Shown: in pieces, positions 1 to 8,428 of the stretch
Layout of the letters: each line of letters begins with the position of its first letter
Position numbering within the stretch: position 1 is the stretch's first letter
Translations under genes and position numbers: made by a program
From: Chthonomonadales bacterium
GTDB lineage: Bacteria; Armatimonadota; Chthonomonadetes; Chthonomonadales; CAJBBX01
NCBI GenBank assembly: GCA_013360745.1
Contig: JABWBA010000008.1
Location: forward strand, 1 to 64,000
Length of the DNA: 64,000 nucleotides
Direction: 5' to 3'
Notes under the pieces: model-generated
What the model was told of the DNA's origin: nothing
Seen by the model: the letters and a program-made list of their open reading frames with translations, nothing else
Databases searched by the model: none

Positions 1-2001
1 CCAAAGGAGACGGGGCTCGCTCCGTCGGACTGGCCTGCCGGTATGCCCTGGCCACCACCATGGCCTCCGGCTGATGGCAACGGCCTCAATCCGTCGTTGC
101 AGAACTACTGGATGGCGATCCATCCGCCTACGATCTTTTTCGGCTTTGCATCCTTAGCCGTACCCTTCTCCTACGCCATCGCGGCGATGCTCTATCGCGC
201 CTATGACGAGTGGGTCGCCCATGTCACACCGTACGTCTTGCTGACCGTTGCCACGCTTGGCGCGGGTCTCTTCGTCGGAGGCTACTGGGCGTACGAAACC
301 CAGGGTTGGCACGGCTTTTGGGCCTGGGATCCGGTGGAAAATGCGTCGCTATTCCCGTGGCTGGGCACTCTGGCGCTGGCTCACGGCCTGGTCGTTCAAC
401 GGAGCCGAGGCGGCATGATCCGCACAAACCTATTCCTGGCGATCGCCTCCTGGCTCCTGTTCGTCTATGGGACGTTCCTGACCCGTTCCGGCGCACTGGC
501 GAACTTCTCGGTTCACGCATTCGGCATGCTGGATAGTCCTGCGCTCAAGCTCCTCGTCGGTATGATCGTCGTCCATGGCCTGCTGGGCGTGGGATTGCTG
601 ATCGTACGCTGGCGGTCGATCAAGGCAAAGCCAGTGTCCGACGCAGTTCTGTCGCGAGATACCGCAATGTGGCTTGCAGTGATGGTCATGTCCGTCGCTG
701 CGGCGATGATCTGCATTGGCACCTCATGGCCGCTTATCTCCCGCTGGCCGTGGTTGCGAGGGATTCCGTTCCTCAAACCGTTTGTCTCGGCCGAAGGCGT
801 TCGCGTCGAAGCGGTCTTCTACAATCGGCTGGGTACGGCGCTCATGATCCCGACGCTGCTGGCTCTCGGCGCTGTCCCGTTCCTGTCCTGGGGGAAAACG
901 GATCCGGAGCGATTCATGCGCCGTCTGATGGCGCCATGGCTTGCTGCGATCGTTGGTGGCGGTCTCATCCTCTGGTTCGTTCTCCACGAGGTAGCGATTG
1001 GATTCCAGGCTGACACACCTCGGGCTGTTACCGTGGCACTGGCCACCCTGGGCTTCTTTGCCGCCATCGCCAACGCCGTCCTGGTCCTGAAACTCATCCG
1101 CAAACAACGGATGACCATGGGCGGATGGTTATCCCATGCAGGGGTCGGCCTTCTGCTGATCGGCACGGTCCTTACGAATGTCTATGAGAAGACCTCTAAC
1201 TACTCGATCGTCGAAGGCCGCGGCCCTGTACGAACGGAATATGGCTATTCGCTGGAGTTCGTCGGCTGGACGCACGAAGGAAAGTCCGATGAGGAAGTCC
1301 TCAAGGCATGGAAACGCTTCGATCATGCCGTCCTGCTGCGCGTGACGCCGAACGGCGCCGGACAACGACCGTATCTGGCCCATGTTGCGGTGTTCAAGTA
1401 CTGGAATGCGAGTAAGGGCGAATGGTCCACGATGACCTGGCCAGACATCCGTAAACAGGCCCACCGCGATATCTATCTAGCGGCGGCTGATGATCCGCGC
1501 CTGGTACGACCGATGGCCACCCTGCGCCCTGGCGAGACCTCGACCGTTGGAGTTCCGGGCCTCGGTCCAACCGGCTATTCGGTCCGATACGACCGCTTTG
1601 TCGGCGGCAGCCACGGTGGATCAATGGCCTCGAGCATGACCGCCGAGATGACGTTGATCACACCGGCGCAAAAAGAGATAAAGATCAATCCGGGCATATC
1701 GTTTGCGGGAGGTGACCCGCAACCGACGAACGTGGCGATCCGTGAGATCGGCGGGGCCGCGATCATCGATGGCGGCATCGACCCGCAAACGAAAGAGCTC
1801 ACGATCGCGCTCGAGTTGCCCGACGCGCCCGCGATCTGGGTCGTACCGATTGCTGCCACCAACAAACCGATGATCAATCTTGTCTGGCTTGGCGTATTAC
1901 TGATCGTCGGAGGGGCGCTGATCGCTATGGTGCGGAGAATCCGCGACCGGGGACAGGTCCGCAGGAATATAGCGTCAAGGGAGGTGGAGGCTAACGCCTG
2001 A
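1..2001 (+). CDS. ccmF: Cytochrome c biogenesis protein CcmF (5' end outside window)
   Basis: Integral membrane component of the system I cytochrome c maturation machinery, which presents heme to apocytochrome c outside the cytoplasmic membrane. The open frame runs to the window edge without a stop, so the gene starts upstream; the first in-window ATG (43) is internal. The early segment DGNGLNPSLQNYWM followed by IHPP is typical of CcmF. The heme-binding WWD-type signature is seen as WHGFWAWDPVENASLFPW (in-window residues about 88-105). Many hydrophobic segments follow, then a soluble extracytoplasmic domain (about residues 385-620) and a last membrane helix before a basic tail. It converges on the ROK gene with only 12 bases between them. 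The family assignment is secure; the missing N-terminus cannot be judged. Confidence 0.93.
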   Translation, partial: PKETGLAPSDWPAGMPWPPPWPPADGNGLNPSLQNYWMAIHPPTIFFGFASLAVPFSYAIAAMLYRAYDEWVAHVTPYVLLTVATLGAGLFVGGYWAYETQGWHGFWAWDPVENASLFPWLGTLALAHGLVVQRSRGGMIRTNLFLAIASWLLFVYGTFLTRSGALANFSVHAFGMLDSPALKLLVGMIVVHGLLGVGLLIVRWRSIKAKPVSDAVLSRDTAMWLAVMVMSVAAAMICIGTSWPLISRWPWLRGIPFLKPFVSAEGVRVEAVFYNRLGTALMIPTLLALGAVPFLSWGKTDPERFMRRLMAPWLAAIVGGGLILWFVLHEVAIGFQADTPRAVTVALATLGFFAAIANAVLVLKLIRKQRMTMGGWLSHAGVGLLLIGTVLTNVYEKTSNYSIVEGRGPVRTEYGYSLEFVGWTHEGKSDEEVLKAWKRFDHAVLLRVTPNGAGQRPYLAHVAVFKYWNASKGEWSTMTWPDIRKQAHRDIYLAAADDPRLVRPMATLRPGETSTVGVPGLGPTGYSVRYDRFVGGSHGGSMASSMTAEMTLITPAQKEIKINPGISFAGGDPQPTNVAIREIGGAAIIDGGIDPQTKELTIALELPDAPAIWVVPIAATNKPMINLVWLGVLLIVGGALIAMVRRIRDRGQVRRNIASREVEANA

Positions 2002-2013
2002 GCGACGAGCCCC

Positions 2014-3030
2014 TTACCCGGGTGAGGTCATGGCAAGAACGCCGCCGCCGACAACCCCTGCGCGGTTTCCAAGCTGGGCTTCTACAATGCGGCAGCTACG
2101 TGCCAGAGAGTGGATCGTATGGCGCCTCATCGAGCGTTCTGCAGCGTCGATGAGTCCGTGCGCTTTTCGAATCTGCCCTCCAAGGATGACCAGCTGTGGA
2201 TTAAAGAAGTTGACGGCGTTGGCGATCCCAATGCCGAGGTAATAGCCGGTCTCTTCCCAGACCTCCCGGGCCGTCTCGTCACCGTCTTCGGCGGCCTGGG
2301 ACACCATCAACGGTGTCAGCGTTGTCTTGTCGCCTGCGATGCGATCCCACAGCGTCGACGCCCGGTTCTTCTCAATCATCCGGAACGCACGCTCAAGGAT
2401 GGCATCGGTACCGCAGTAGGCTTCCATGCAGCCAAGCGTACCGCAACCACACTGACGACCACCCGCGACGATCACATGGTGTCCGATCTCGACAGCGCCT
2501 CCAGAGCTGCCGGTGACGAGTTTGCCGCCCGACACGACTCCGCCTCCGATGCCGGTGCCCAGGGTGAACATCACAATATCGGTCACGCCTTCTGGCTGTA
2601 GATGCGCGAACTCGCCGAGCGCCGCCACGTTCGCATCGTTTCCCGCAACGACAGGCACACCAAGGGCCATGGACAGGGGCTCACAGAACGGCACATCGAG
2701 GAAGATCTGAAACTGACCGTCCACCGTGGCGCCGAAGTTCGGCGACCATATGATCACACCCGTCGCGGGATCGATGTGCCCCGGTACGGCCATACCCACG
2801 GACGCGATATCCGCCATGGTCAGACCCGCTGCGGTCACGGCCTGTACGACCGCATCAACAACCTGCGCTCGCACCCGTTCCGCGCCGTTGCGAGCTTCGG
2901 AGCCGAGGCTTACGATCTCAGCGGCGCTCAGGTCCGACCCTACAACCGCAGCCCGAACGCTCTGACCGCCCAGATCGACACCAACAACATAACGCTCGTG
3001 CGTAGTGGCGCTCGCTGATGTCCCTACCAT
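2014..3030 (-). CDS. ROK family sugar kinase (glucokinase-like)
   Basis: A 338-residue ROK protein, probably a cytoplasmic ATP-dependent glucokinase or related hexose kinase. Visible motifs are the N-terminal phosphate loop VGVDLGGQSVRAAVV (about 16-30), catalytic NDAN (131-134), LGTGIGGG (157-164), the EIGHH segment (181-185) and the zinc-binding CGCGTLGCME (194-203). No DNA-binding domain precedes the kinase fold, so this is an enzyme and not a NagC/XylR-type repressor. The ATG start has a strong ribosome-binding site (AAGGAGAG) about 8 bases upstream. Substrate specificity cannot be read from sequence; glucose is the usual one for this architecture. Glycogen phosphorylase lies nearby but in a separate transcript. 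Confidence 0.85.
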   Translation of the reverse strand: MVGTSASATTHERYVVGVDLGGQSVRAAVVGSDLSAAEIVSLGSEARNGAERVRAQVVDAVVQAVTAAGLTMADIASVGMAVPGHIDPATGVIIWSPNFGATVDGQFQIFLDVPFCEPLSMALGVPVVAGNDANVAALGEFAHLQPEGVTDIVMFTLGTGIGGGVVSGGKLVTGSSGGAVEIGHHVIVAGGRQCGCGTLGCMEAYCGTDAILERAFRMIEKNRASTLWDRIAGDKTTLTPLMVSQAAEDGDETAREVWEETGYYLGIGIANAVNFFNPQLVILGGQIRKAHGLIDAAERSMRRHTIHSLARSCRIVEAQLGNRAGVVGGGVLAMTSPG

Positions 3031-3140
3031 CGATGCTCTCCTTATGATCGGCGTTCTACCGCCTACAGGACCATCCGAACGATCGCCGTCCGGCTCAGTC
3101 CGCTACCGTTCCGTTGGCCTCGTACATCGTGATTGGTCGT

Positions 3141-3169
3141 TTGACAGAGAACACGCGCAGGGGTATACT
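3141..3169 (+). promoter_or_regulatory. Sigma70-type promoter of tRNA-Ala
   Basis: A perfect -35 box TTGACA (3141-3146), a 17-base spacer and TATACT as -10 (3164-3169). The expected transcription start is about 3176, seven bases before the mature tRNA 5' end. Confidence 0.8.
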
Positions 3170-3182
3170 CTCGACCGGTCTG

Positions 3183-3255
3183 GGGGCTGTGGCTCAGCTG
3201 GGAGAGCGCCTCGTTCGCAACGAGGAGGTCGGCGGTTCGAATCCGCCCAGCTCCA
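3183..3255 (+). tRNA. tRNA-Ala (anticodon CGC)
   Basis: All four arms fold. The acceptor GGGGCTG pairs with CAGCTCC (one G-U). The D stem is GCTC/GAGC, the anticodon stem CCTCG/CGAGG with loop TTCGCAA, and the T arm GGCGG-TTCGAAT-CCGCC. The discriminator is A. CCA is not encoded. The anticodon CGC reads GCG. Confidence 0.96.
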
Positions 3256-3284
3256 TCCGATATCCCGTTCGCCCTGCACGCGTC

Positions 3285-5753
3285 TCATTCCCTATCCCAA
3301 CCGTTGACAGGATGCGCAGCCCATATATCATCGGCATATTCGCGAATCGTGCGGTCGCTGGAGAACCCACCCATTCCTGCCACGTTGTGCACGGCGGCCT
3401 CGGTCCACGCATCTGGGTCCGCGTACAGCGCCGCAACCTCATCCTGCGCACGCACATAATCAGAGAAGTCCGCCAGCAGCATGTATTGGTCGCCGTGTTC
3501 CACAAGGCGCTGATACACCCACTGACTCACCCCGCTCCCATCCGGCGACCATCGACCAACCCGAAAGCTCTCCATCACGCGGGCCAGGACGGGATCGGCA
3601 GCTAGAAGCTCATGCGGCCGATGCACACCCCGCACGGCCGTGTCTCTGACCTCCTCCACCGTCAGCCCGAAATGGAAGAACCGCTCAGGACCGACCGCTT
3701 CGCGGATCTCGATATTGGCTCCATCGAGTGTTCCTATCGTCAGCGCGCCGTTCAGCGCCATTTTCATATTGCCTGTCCCGGACGCTTCGGTTCCGGCAAG
3801 GCTAATCTGTTCGCTGAGTTCGGCTGCGGGCATGATGGCTTCCGCGATGGTGACTCGATAGTCCGGCACGAAGACGACTCGGAGAAACTCTGCGGTCCGC
3901 GGATCGTGGTTGACCACAGAGGCGACACTCAGAATCGCTCGTATGGTCTCTTTCGCCGCCACATAACCGATCGCGGCTTTACCCGCGAAGATCGATGTAC
4001 GGGCAATCGGCGGTGTCCAGCCATCCTCCGTAATCCTGATATAGTCCCAGGCGATTCGAAGCACGTTCAGTAACTGGCGTTTATACTCGTGGATACGCTT
4101 GACCTGAACATCGAAGAGCGATCTCGGATCGACGTTCTCACCCGTTTTCTCCGCGATCACTCTGACCAGGCGCTCCTTGTTGCCGCTCTTCACGGTCCGA
4201 AAGGCATCGCGAAACGGACGATCCTTCGCGAACCGGGACAATCCCTGCAGTTGATCCAGGTCCGTGATCCAGCGATCACCCACGGAGTCGCTGATCAACC
4301 GCGCTAGCCCGGGATTCGCGGCCAGCAGCCATCGCCGCGGGGTCACTCCGTTCGTCTTATTACAGAACCGATCGGGCCACATCTCCGCGAAGTCTGGAAA
4401 CAACCGATCGCGAAGCAAGGCGCTGTGCAGGCGCGAGACACCATTGACCCTGTGACACCCGATCACTGCCAGATTCGCCATGCTGATCCGCGTCTCCGAC
4501 CCCGTACGTACGAGCGTCATGCGGTCGACCCGGCCCCCGTCACCAGGCCAGCGCGCATGAACCTGCTCGATGAAACGCCGGTTGATCTCGTAGATGATTA
4601 AGAGGTGCCGCGGGATAATCCGCTCCATCAACGAAACGGGCCAGGTCTCCAGCGCTTCGGACATCAATGTGTGGTTCGTGTAGCTGAACACGCGCTCGGT
4701 AATATGCCAGGCCTGTTCCCAGCCAAGGCCGCGATCGTCAACCAGCAACCGCATCATCTCGGGGATGGCAAGCGTCGGATGCGTATCGTTTAGCTGGATC
4801 GCAACGTAATCGGCAAGATCCCCAAGATCACCGTGCTCTGCTTCGAACCGTCGCACAATATCCCTGATCGCACAGGCAACGAAAAAGTATTCCTGGCGCA
4901 GACGCAGAGCCCTCCCGGCCTCTTCGGCATCGGAAGGATAGAGAACACGGGAGATCGTCTCATCATCGATTCGCTCTTCAACCGCCTTCAGATATCCTCC
5001 GCGATCAAAGGCGGCGAGATCCAGATCCCGAACGGAGTGGGCGGAATATAACCGGAGAAACGAAACGGTCTGGCCGCCATAGCCGACGATTGGGAGATCG
5101 GATGGAACGCCGAGCACAGATCGCCAATCCTTCCATACCGCACGGTACCGCCCCGTCGGCGATGTGTGGTGCTCAATACTTCCACCGATCGGGACCTCGA
5201 CGGCTTCTTCGGGCCGACGAAGAAGCCACGGTGAACCGAAGGCGCGCCAGCTTTCGGGCTGCTCTGCCTGCCGACCGTCGACGATCTCCTGCCGAAACAG
5301 CCCATTCTCGTAGTTGATCCCGTAACCCGTCGCTGCATAACCCTGGGTCGCGAGGGAGTCCAGAAAGCACGCCGCGAGCCGACCGAGACCGCCGTTGCCA
5401 AGGGCCGCATCGGGCTCCAGTTCGAGGAGATCATCGAGTTCCACACCGAGGCGCCGGAGCGTCGTAGCACATAACTCGTAGATACCGAGGTTGCGAAGGT
5501 TGTTGCTGAGAGACCGGCCGATCAAGTACTCGATCGACAGGTAGTAGACACGGCGGGGCTTCGCCGCTCGGAACCGTCTCTCGGTCTCCAGCGCTCCTTC
5601 TGCGAGCAGATCGCGCACGGCCAGGGCAACCGCTTCCAGCATCTGGGCCGGCTTGAGGTCCTCCCATTCTCGTGCAAGCGTGTACCGCACATGACTCCGA
5701 ACTCGTTCCTCAATAAAACGAGCCGTGACTGCGTCAGGAAGACTGACCTGCAT
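3285..5753 (-). CDS. glgP: Glycogen/starch phosphorylase
   Basis: An 822-residue alpha-glucan phosphorylase, the usual length for the GT35 family. It releases glucose-1-phosphate from glycogen in the cytoplasm using pyridoxal phosphate. The phosphorylase core is clear: YLSIEYLIGRSLSNN, then ALGNGGLGRLAACFLDS, and the PLP-lysine signature EASGTGNMKMALNGALT with K664. It follows the citrate synthase gene on the same strand with a 16-base gap, so the two are probably co-transcribed. The 3' end faces tRNA-Ala. No truncation or missing key residue is seen. Distinguishing glycogen from maltodextrin phosphorylase is not possible here. Confidence 0.96.
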   Translation of the reverse strand: MQVSLPDAVTARFIEERVRSHVRYTLAREWEDLKPAQMLEAVALAVRDLLAEGALETERRFRAAKPRRVYYLSIEYLIGRSLSNNLRNLGIYELCATTLRRLGVELDDLLELEPDAALGNGGLGRLAACFLDSLATQGYAATGYGINYENGLFRQEIVDGRQAEQPESWRAFGSPWLLRRPEEAVEVPIGGSIEHHTSPTGRYRAVWKDWRSVLGVPSDLPIVGYGGQTVSFLRLYSAHSVRDLDLAAFDRGGYLKAVEERIDDETISRVLYPSDAEEAGRALRLRQEYFFVACAIRDIVRRFEAEHGDLGDLADYVAIQLNDTHPTLAIPEMMRLLVDDRGLGWEQAWHITERVFSYTNHTLMSEALETWPVSLMERIIPRHLLIIYEINRRFIEQVHARWPGDGGRVDRMTLVRTGSETRISMANLAVIGCHRVNGVSRLHSALLRDRLFPDFAEMWPDRFCNKTNGVTPRRWLLAANPGLARLISDSVGDRWITDLDQLQGLSRFAKDRPFRDAFRTVKSGNKERLVRVIAEKTGENVDPRSLFDVQVKRIHEYKRQLLNVLRIAWDYIRITEDGWTPPIARTSIFAGKAAIGYVAAKETIRAILSVASVVNHDPRTAEFLRVVFVPDYRVTIAEAIMPAAELSEQISLAGTEASGTGNMKMALNGALTIGTLDGANIEIREAVGPERFFHFGLTVEEVRDTAVRGVHRPHELLAADPVLARVMESFRVGRWSPDGSGVSQWVYQRLVEHGDQYMLLADFSDYVRAQDEVAALYADPDAWTEAAVHNVAGMGGFSSDRTIREYADDIWAAHPVNGWDRE

Positions 5754-5769
5754 TGTCTAACCGCTACCT

Positions 5770-6900
5770 TTACCGTTGACTGATGGGAAGATACTCCAGA
5801 TCGACCGGCCCCACATACTCAGCCCGGGGGCGGATGAGCCGGTTGTTGGACCATTGCTCCAGAATGTGCGCGGTCCAGCCTACGACTCGACTAATGGCAA
5901 AGATCGGCGTAAAGAGCTCGACCGGAATACCCATCGCGGAGTAGCATACTCCCGACCATAGGTCTACATTGGGATAGACCTTCGATCGCTCGAGCATCCC
6001 CCGTTCCACTCCTTCTGCGATCTCGTACAGGCGGGTGTCTCCAACGGTAACGGAGGCTGCGCGAGCATACTCCTTGAGGATCAGCGCTCGCGGATCATAC
6101 GTGCGATAGACACGATGGCCGAAACCGGGCACTTTGCGCTTCGCTGCGAGCGATTCGCGAACCCACTCTTCCGCCCGATCCGGAGCGCCGATCTCTTCGA
6201 ACACACGGACGGCCTGCTCGTTGGCGCCGCCGTGCAACGGTCCCTTCAACGCACCGATCGCCGCCGTAACGCTGGAGTACATATCTGAGAGCGTCGCTGC
6301 GACCACGCGGGCCGCAAAGGTAGAAGCGTTCAGCTCGTGATCCGCGTGGAGGATCAACGCTACATCGAAGGTTTTCTCAAGAATGGGGTTCGGAGCCTGG
6401 CCGAGTAGCGTATACAGGAAGTTGTAAGCGATGCTGCGGCCCGGTTTGGGTTGAAGCGGCTCCATTCCGTTGCGCAGCCGCTGATGCGCCGTAACCAGGA
6501 TCGGAATCCGTTCGGTTAGCCGGATCGCCTTGCGTAACGAAGCATCTAGCCCGGTATTCCCGCTGTCCGGATCCCAGTGCCCCAACGATGACACGGCAGT
6601 TCTCAACACCTCCATCGGAGTGGCCGCCCTTGGGAACATCCGGAGGATCATTGCCGTTTCGGCCGGCAGATGCATCGAACCAGTAAAGGTATCCAGGAAC
6701 GCATCGAACTCGACCCGCCCGGGCAAGCGCCCATACCACAGCAGATAGGCAACCTCCTCGAAGGTCGATCCGGCTGCCAGGTCCTTAACGTCGTAGCCGT
6801 AGTAGATCAGACGGCCCCGTTCGCCGTCCACGAAGCAGATTCGACTATCGCCCGCGACAACATCCTCGAGTCCCGCCGTCCGTCCCGCACTCGCCACCAT
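5770..6900 (-). CDS. gltA: Citrate synthase (possibly 2-methylcitrate synthase)
   Basis: A 376-residue type I-like citrate synthase that condenses oxaloacetate with acetyl-CoA. The catalytic region shows LILHADHELNASTFAARV and PGFGHRVYRTYDPRA, carrying the two active-site histidines. The open frame extends upstream to 7362, but that part overlaps tilS on the other strand and has no family similarity. I place the start at the ATG at 6900 (MVASAGRTAGLEDV), preceded by GGGAGG about 12 bases upstream. Citrate and 2-methylcitrate synthases of this size cannot be told apart from sequence alone. No prpB or prpD gene is nearby, so citrate synthase is preferred. Confidence 0.9.
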   Translation of the reverse strand: MVASAGRTAGLEDVVAGDSRICFVDGERGRLIYYGYDVKDLAAGSTFEEVAYLLWYGRLPGRVEFDAFLDTFTGSMHLPAETAMILRMFPRAATPMEVLRTAVSSLGHWDPDSGNTGLDASLRKAIRLTERIPILVTAHQRLRNGMEPLQPKPGRSIAYNFLYTLLGQAPNPILEKTFDVALILHADHELNASTFAARVVAATLSDMYSSVTAAIGALKGPLHGGANEQAVRVFEEIGAPDRAEEWVRESLAAKRKVPGFGHRVYRTYDPRALILKEYARAASVTVGDTRLYEIAEGVERGMLERSKVYPNVDLWSGVCYSAMGIPVELFTPIFAISRVVGWTAHILEQWSNNRLIRPRAEYVGPVDLEYLPISQR

Positions 6901-6931
6901 CCTCTTACCGATCCTCCCAATCACCGCCGGG

Positions 6932-6961
6932 TTGACACACCCGCCCTTACGTCCCGATAAT
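6932..6961 (+). promoter_or_regulatory. Promoter of tilS, predicted leaderless
   Basis: TTGACA (6932-6937), an 18-base spacer and GATAAT (6956-6961). The predicted transcription start falls at about 6968-6970, on or next to the A of the tilS ATG at 6970. The opposite strand reads TATTAT over the same -10 bases, a possible -10 for the divergent citrate synthase gene, although no good -35 goes with it. Confidence 0.65.
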
Positions 6962-6969
6962 ACCCGTTT

Positions 6970-8364
6970 ATGGATAAGCCCTTTCTTGACACCGTCGCCC
7001 ATACCTGCTTGCGCTATGCACTGCTGCCGTCGGGCGGAACTCTGCTGGCGGCAGTATCCGGCGGACAAGACTCGGTAGCCATGCTCCTCGCGCTCCGGGC
7101 GATCGCCGGATCGAACGGTCCCGCGTTGCAGTATGTGCATGTCAACCATTGCCTTCGCGGAACCGATTCGGACCGACAGGCCGCCTATGTCGAGGAGCTC
7201 TGCCACGATCTTGGCATACCCGGCCATACGATCCGCAGAGACGTCATCGAAAGGATCGAACGCACGGGTGAGTCGATTGAGGCGGCCGCGAGGGCGGAGC
7301 GAATGGACGCGATCACCGCCGTCCGTCAGGAGATCGGGGCGTCCGTCGTTGCTCTCGGGCATACCGCTGATGATCGAGTTGAGACGATCCTGATGAACGT
7401 TATTCGGGGCGCCGGTGCGGCGGGCCTCGCGGCCATGCCTGCCCGCCGGGGGCCGATCATCCGACCGTGCATCGAGACTGATCGAGCGATGACCGGCGCC
7501 TTCTGCGCCGAATGCGGCGTGACTCCGTTTTACGACTCATCCAATCGGGATGTCTCCCATCGACGCAACAGGATACGCCATGAGCTGCTCCCCTATCTGG
7601 AGGCGTACCATAACCGCAGCGTCCGGGCCGCCCTTCTCCGACTCGGCGATCTCGCCCGATCGGAGGACGGTTACATGGAGGAGATGACGGAGGCGTTCCT
7701 TCAGGATATTCCGAATGAGCCCGAAGCCTCGATCGACCTCGACCGAACCCGGCTCGCAGCTCTCCATCCAGCGCTGCAACGGAGAGTCGTTCGACGAATC
7801 TACGAACGCGTAACGGGCAACGCTGATGATCTTGGGGCGGCGATGGTCGAGCACGTTGTCCGCGCGATTCGGACCGCAGGCATCCGGCGCACATGGACCA
7901 CACCTTCCGGAGTACGATTTCAGGTGGATCAACGCCTCCAGTGCTTTCGTCCTGTTCAACACGCTGATCGGATCGATGACCCGATCGAGCTCCCCGTCCC
8001 CGGTGAGGTGTTCCATCAGGCGTCGGGGTTGCGCTTCTTCGCGGAACCGTTTCGAGTTGGTACGATACCGTCCGCGCTCGACTCTCATACGCTAGTCCTG
8101 CCTGCAGCGATGGCGGTTCAGCCTCTGGTGATCCGAAGCCCCCGTCCGGGCGACCGGCTCCGTCCGCTAGGACTCCAGGGAAGCAAGAAACTCGGGGATT
8201 GTTGTACCGACCGCCGCATACCCGTAACCGCGCGTCTGCATCTGGCTGTCGTGGCCGACAAGCTCGGCATTCTATGGGTTCCGGGAGTAGTGGCGGATGA
8301 GCGGATTCGCGTTACCAGGACCCCGTGTGACGCAATCCGCGTGCGGTGTTGCCGTAGCATGTAA
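6970..8364 (+). CDS. tilS: tRNA(Ile)-lysidine synthase TilS
   Basis: A 464-residue N-type ATP pyrophosphatase that converts the wobble cytidine of the minor tRNA-Ile (CAU) to lysidine, an essential decoding step. The PP-loop SGGQDS is at residues 30-35. It is followed by the TilS landmarks HVNHCLRG and GHTADDRVETILMN. The length fits TilS with its C-terminal substrate-binding domains. There is no Shine-Dalgarno sequence before the ATG, and the promoter -10 ends only 8 bases upstream, so the message is probably leaderless. The gene is divergent from citrate synthase and followed by ftsH after 64 bases, the common tilS-ftsH order. Confidence 0.94.
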   Translation: MDKPFLDTVAHTCLRYALLPSGGTLLAAVSGGQDSVAMLLALRAIAGSNGPALQYVHVNHCLRGTDSDRQAAYVEELCHDLGIPGHTIRRDVIERIERTGESIEAAARAERMDAITAVRQEIGASVVALGHTADDRVETILMNVIRGAGAAGLAAMPARRGPIIRPCIETDRAMTGAFCAECGVTPFYDSSNRDVSHRRNRIRHELLPYLEAYHNRSVRAALLRLGDLARSEDGYMEEMTEAFLQDIPNEPEASIDLDRTRLAALHPALQRRVVRRIYERVTGNADDLGAAMVEHVVRAIRTAGIRRTWTTPSGVRFQVDQRLQCFRPVQHADRIDDPIELPVPGEVFHQASGLRFFAEPFRVGTIPSALDSHTLVLPAAMAVQPLVIRSPRPGDRLRPLGLQGSKKLGDCCTDRRIPVTARLHLAVVADKLGILWVPGVVADERIRVTRTPCDAIRVRCCRSM

Positions 8365-8428
8365 ACTCCCCGCCGCAAATAGCGTATGTCATACTTAGTA
8401 CGTCGCATCGGCGGCATGTGGAGGCGAA

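Noticed and set aside
3103-3288. Reading frames on both strands over tRNA-Ala
   Set aside because: They translate the tRNA or its antisense (for example SNRRPPRCERG), a common false-gene pattern.
6901-7362. N-terminal extension of the citrate synthase frame
   Set aside because: It runs antisense through tilS, and citrate synthases begin at the sequence starting at 6900.
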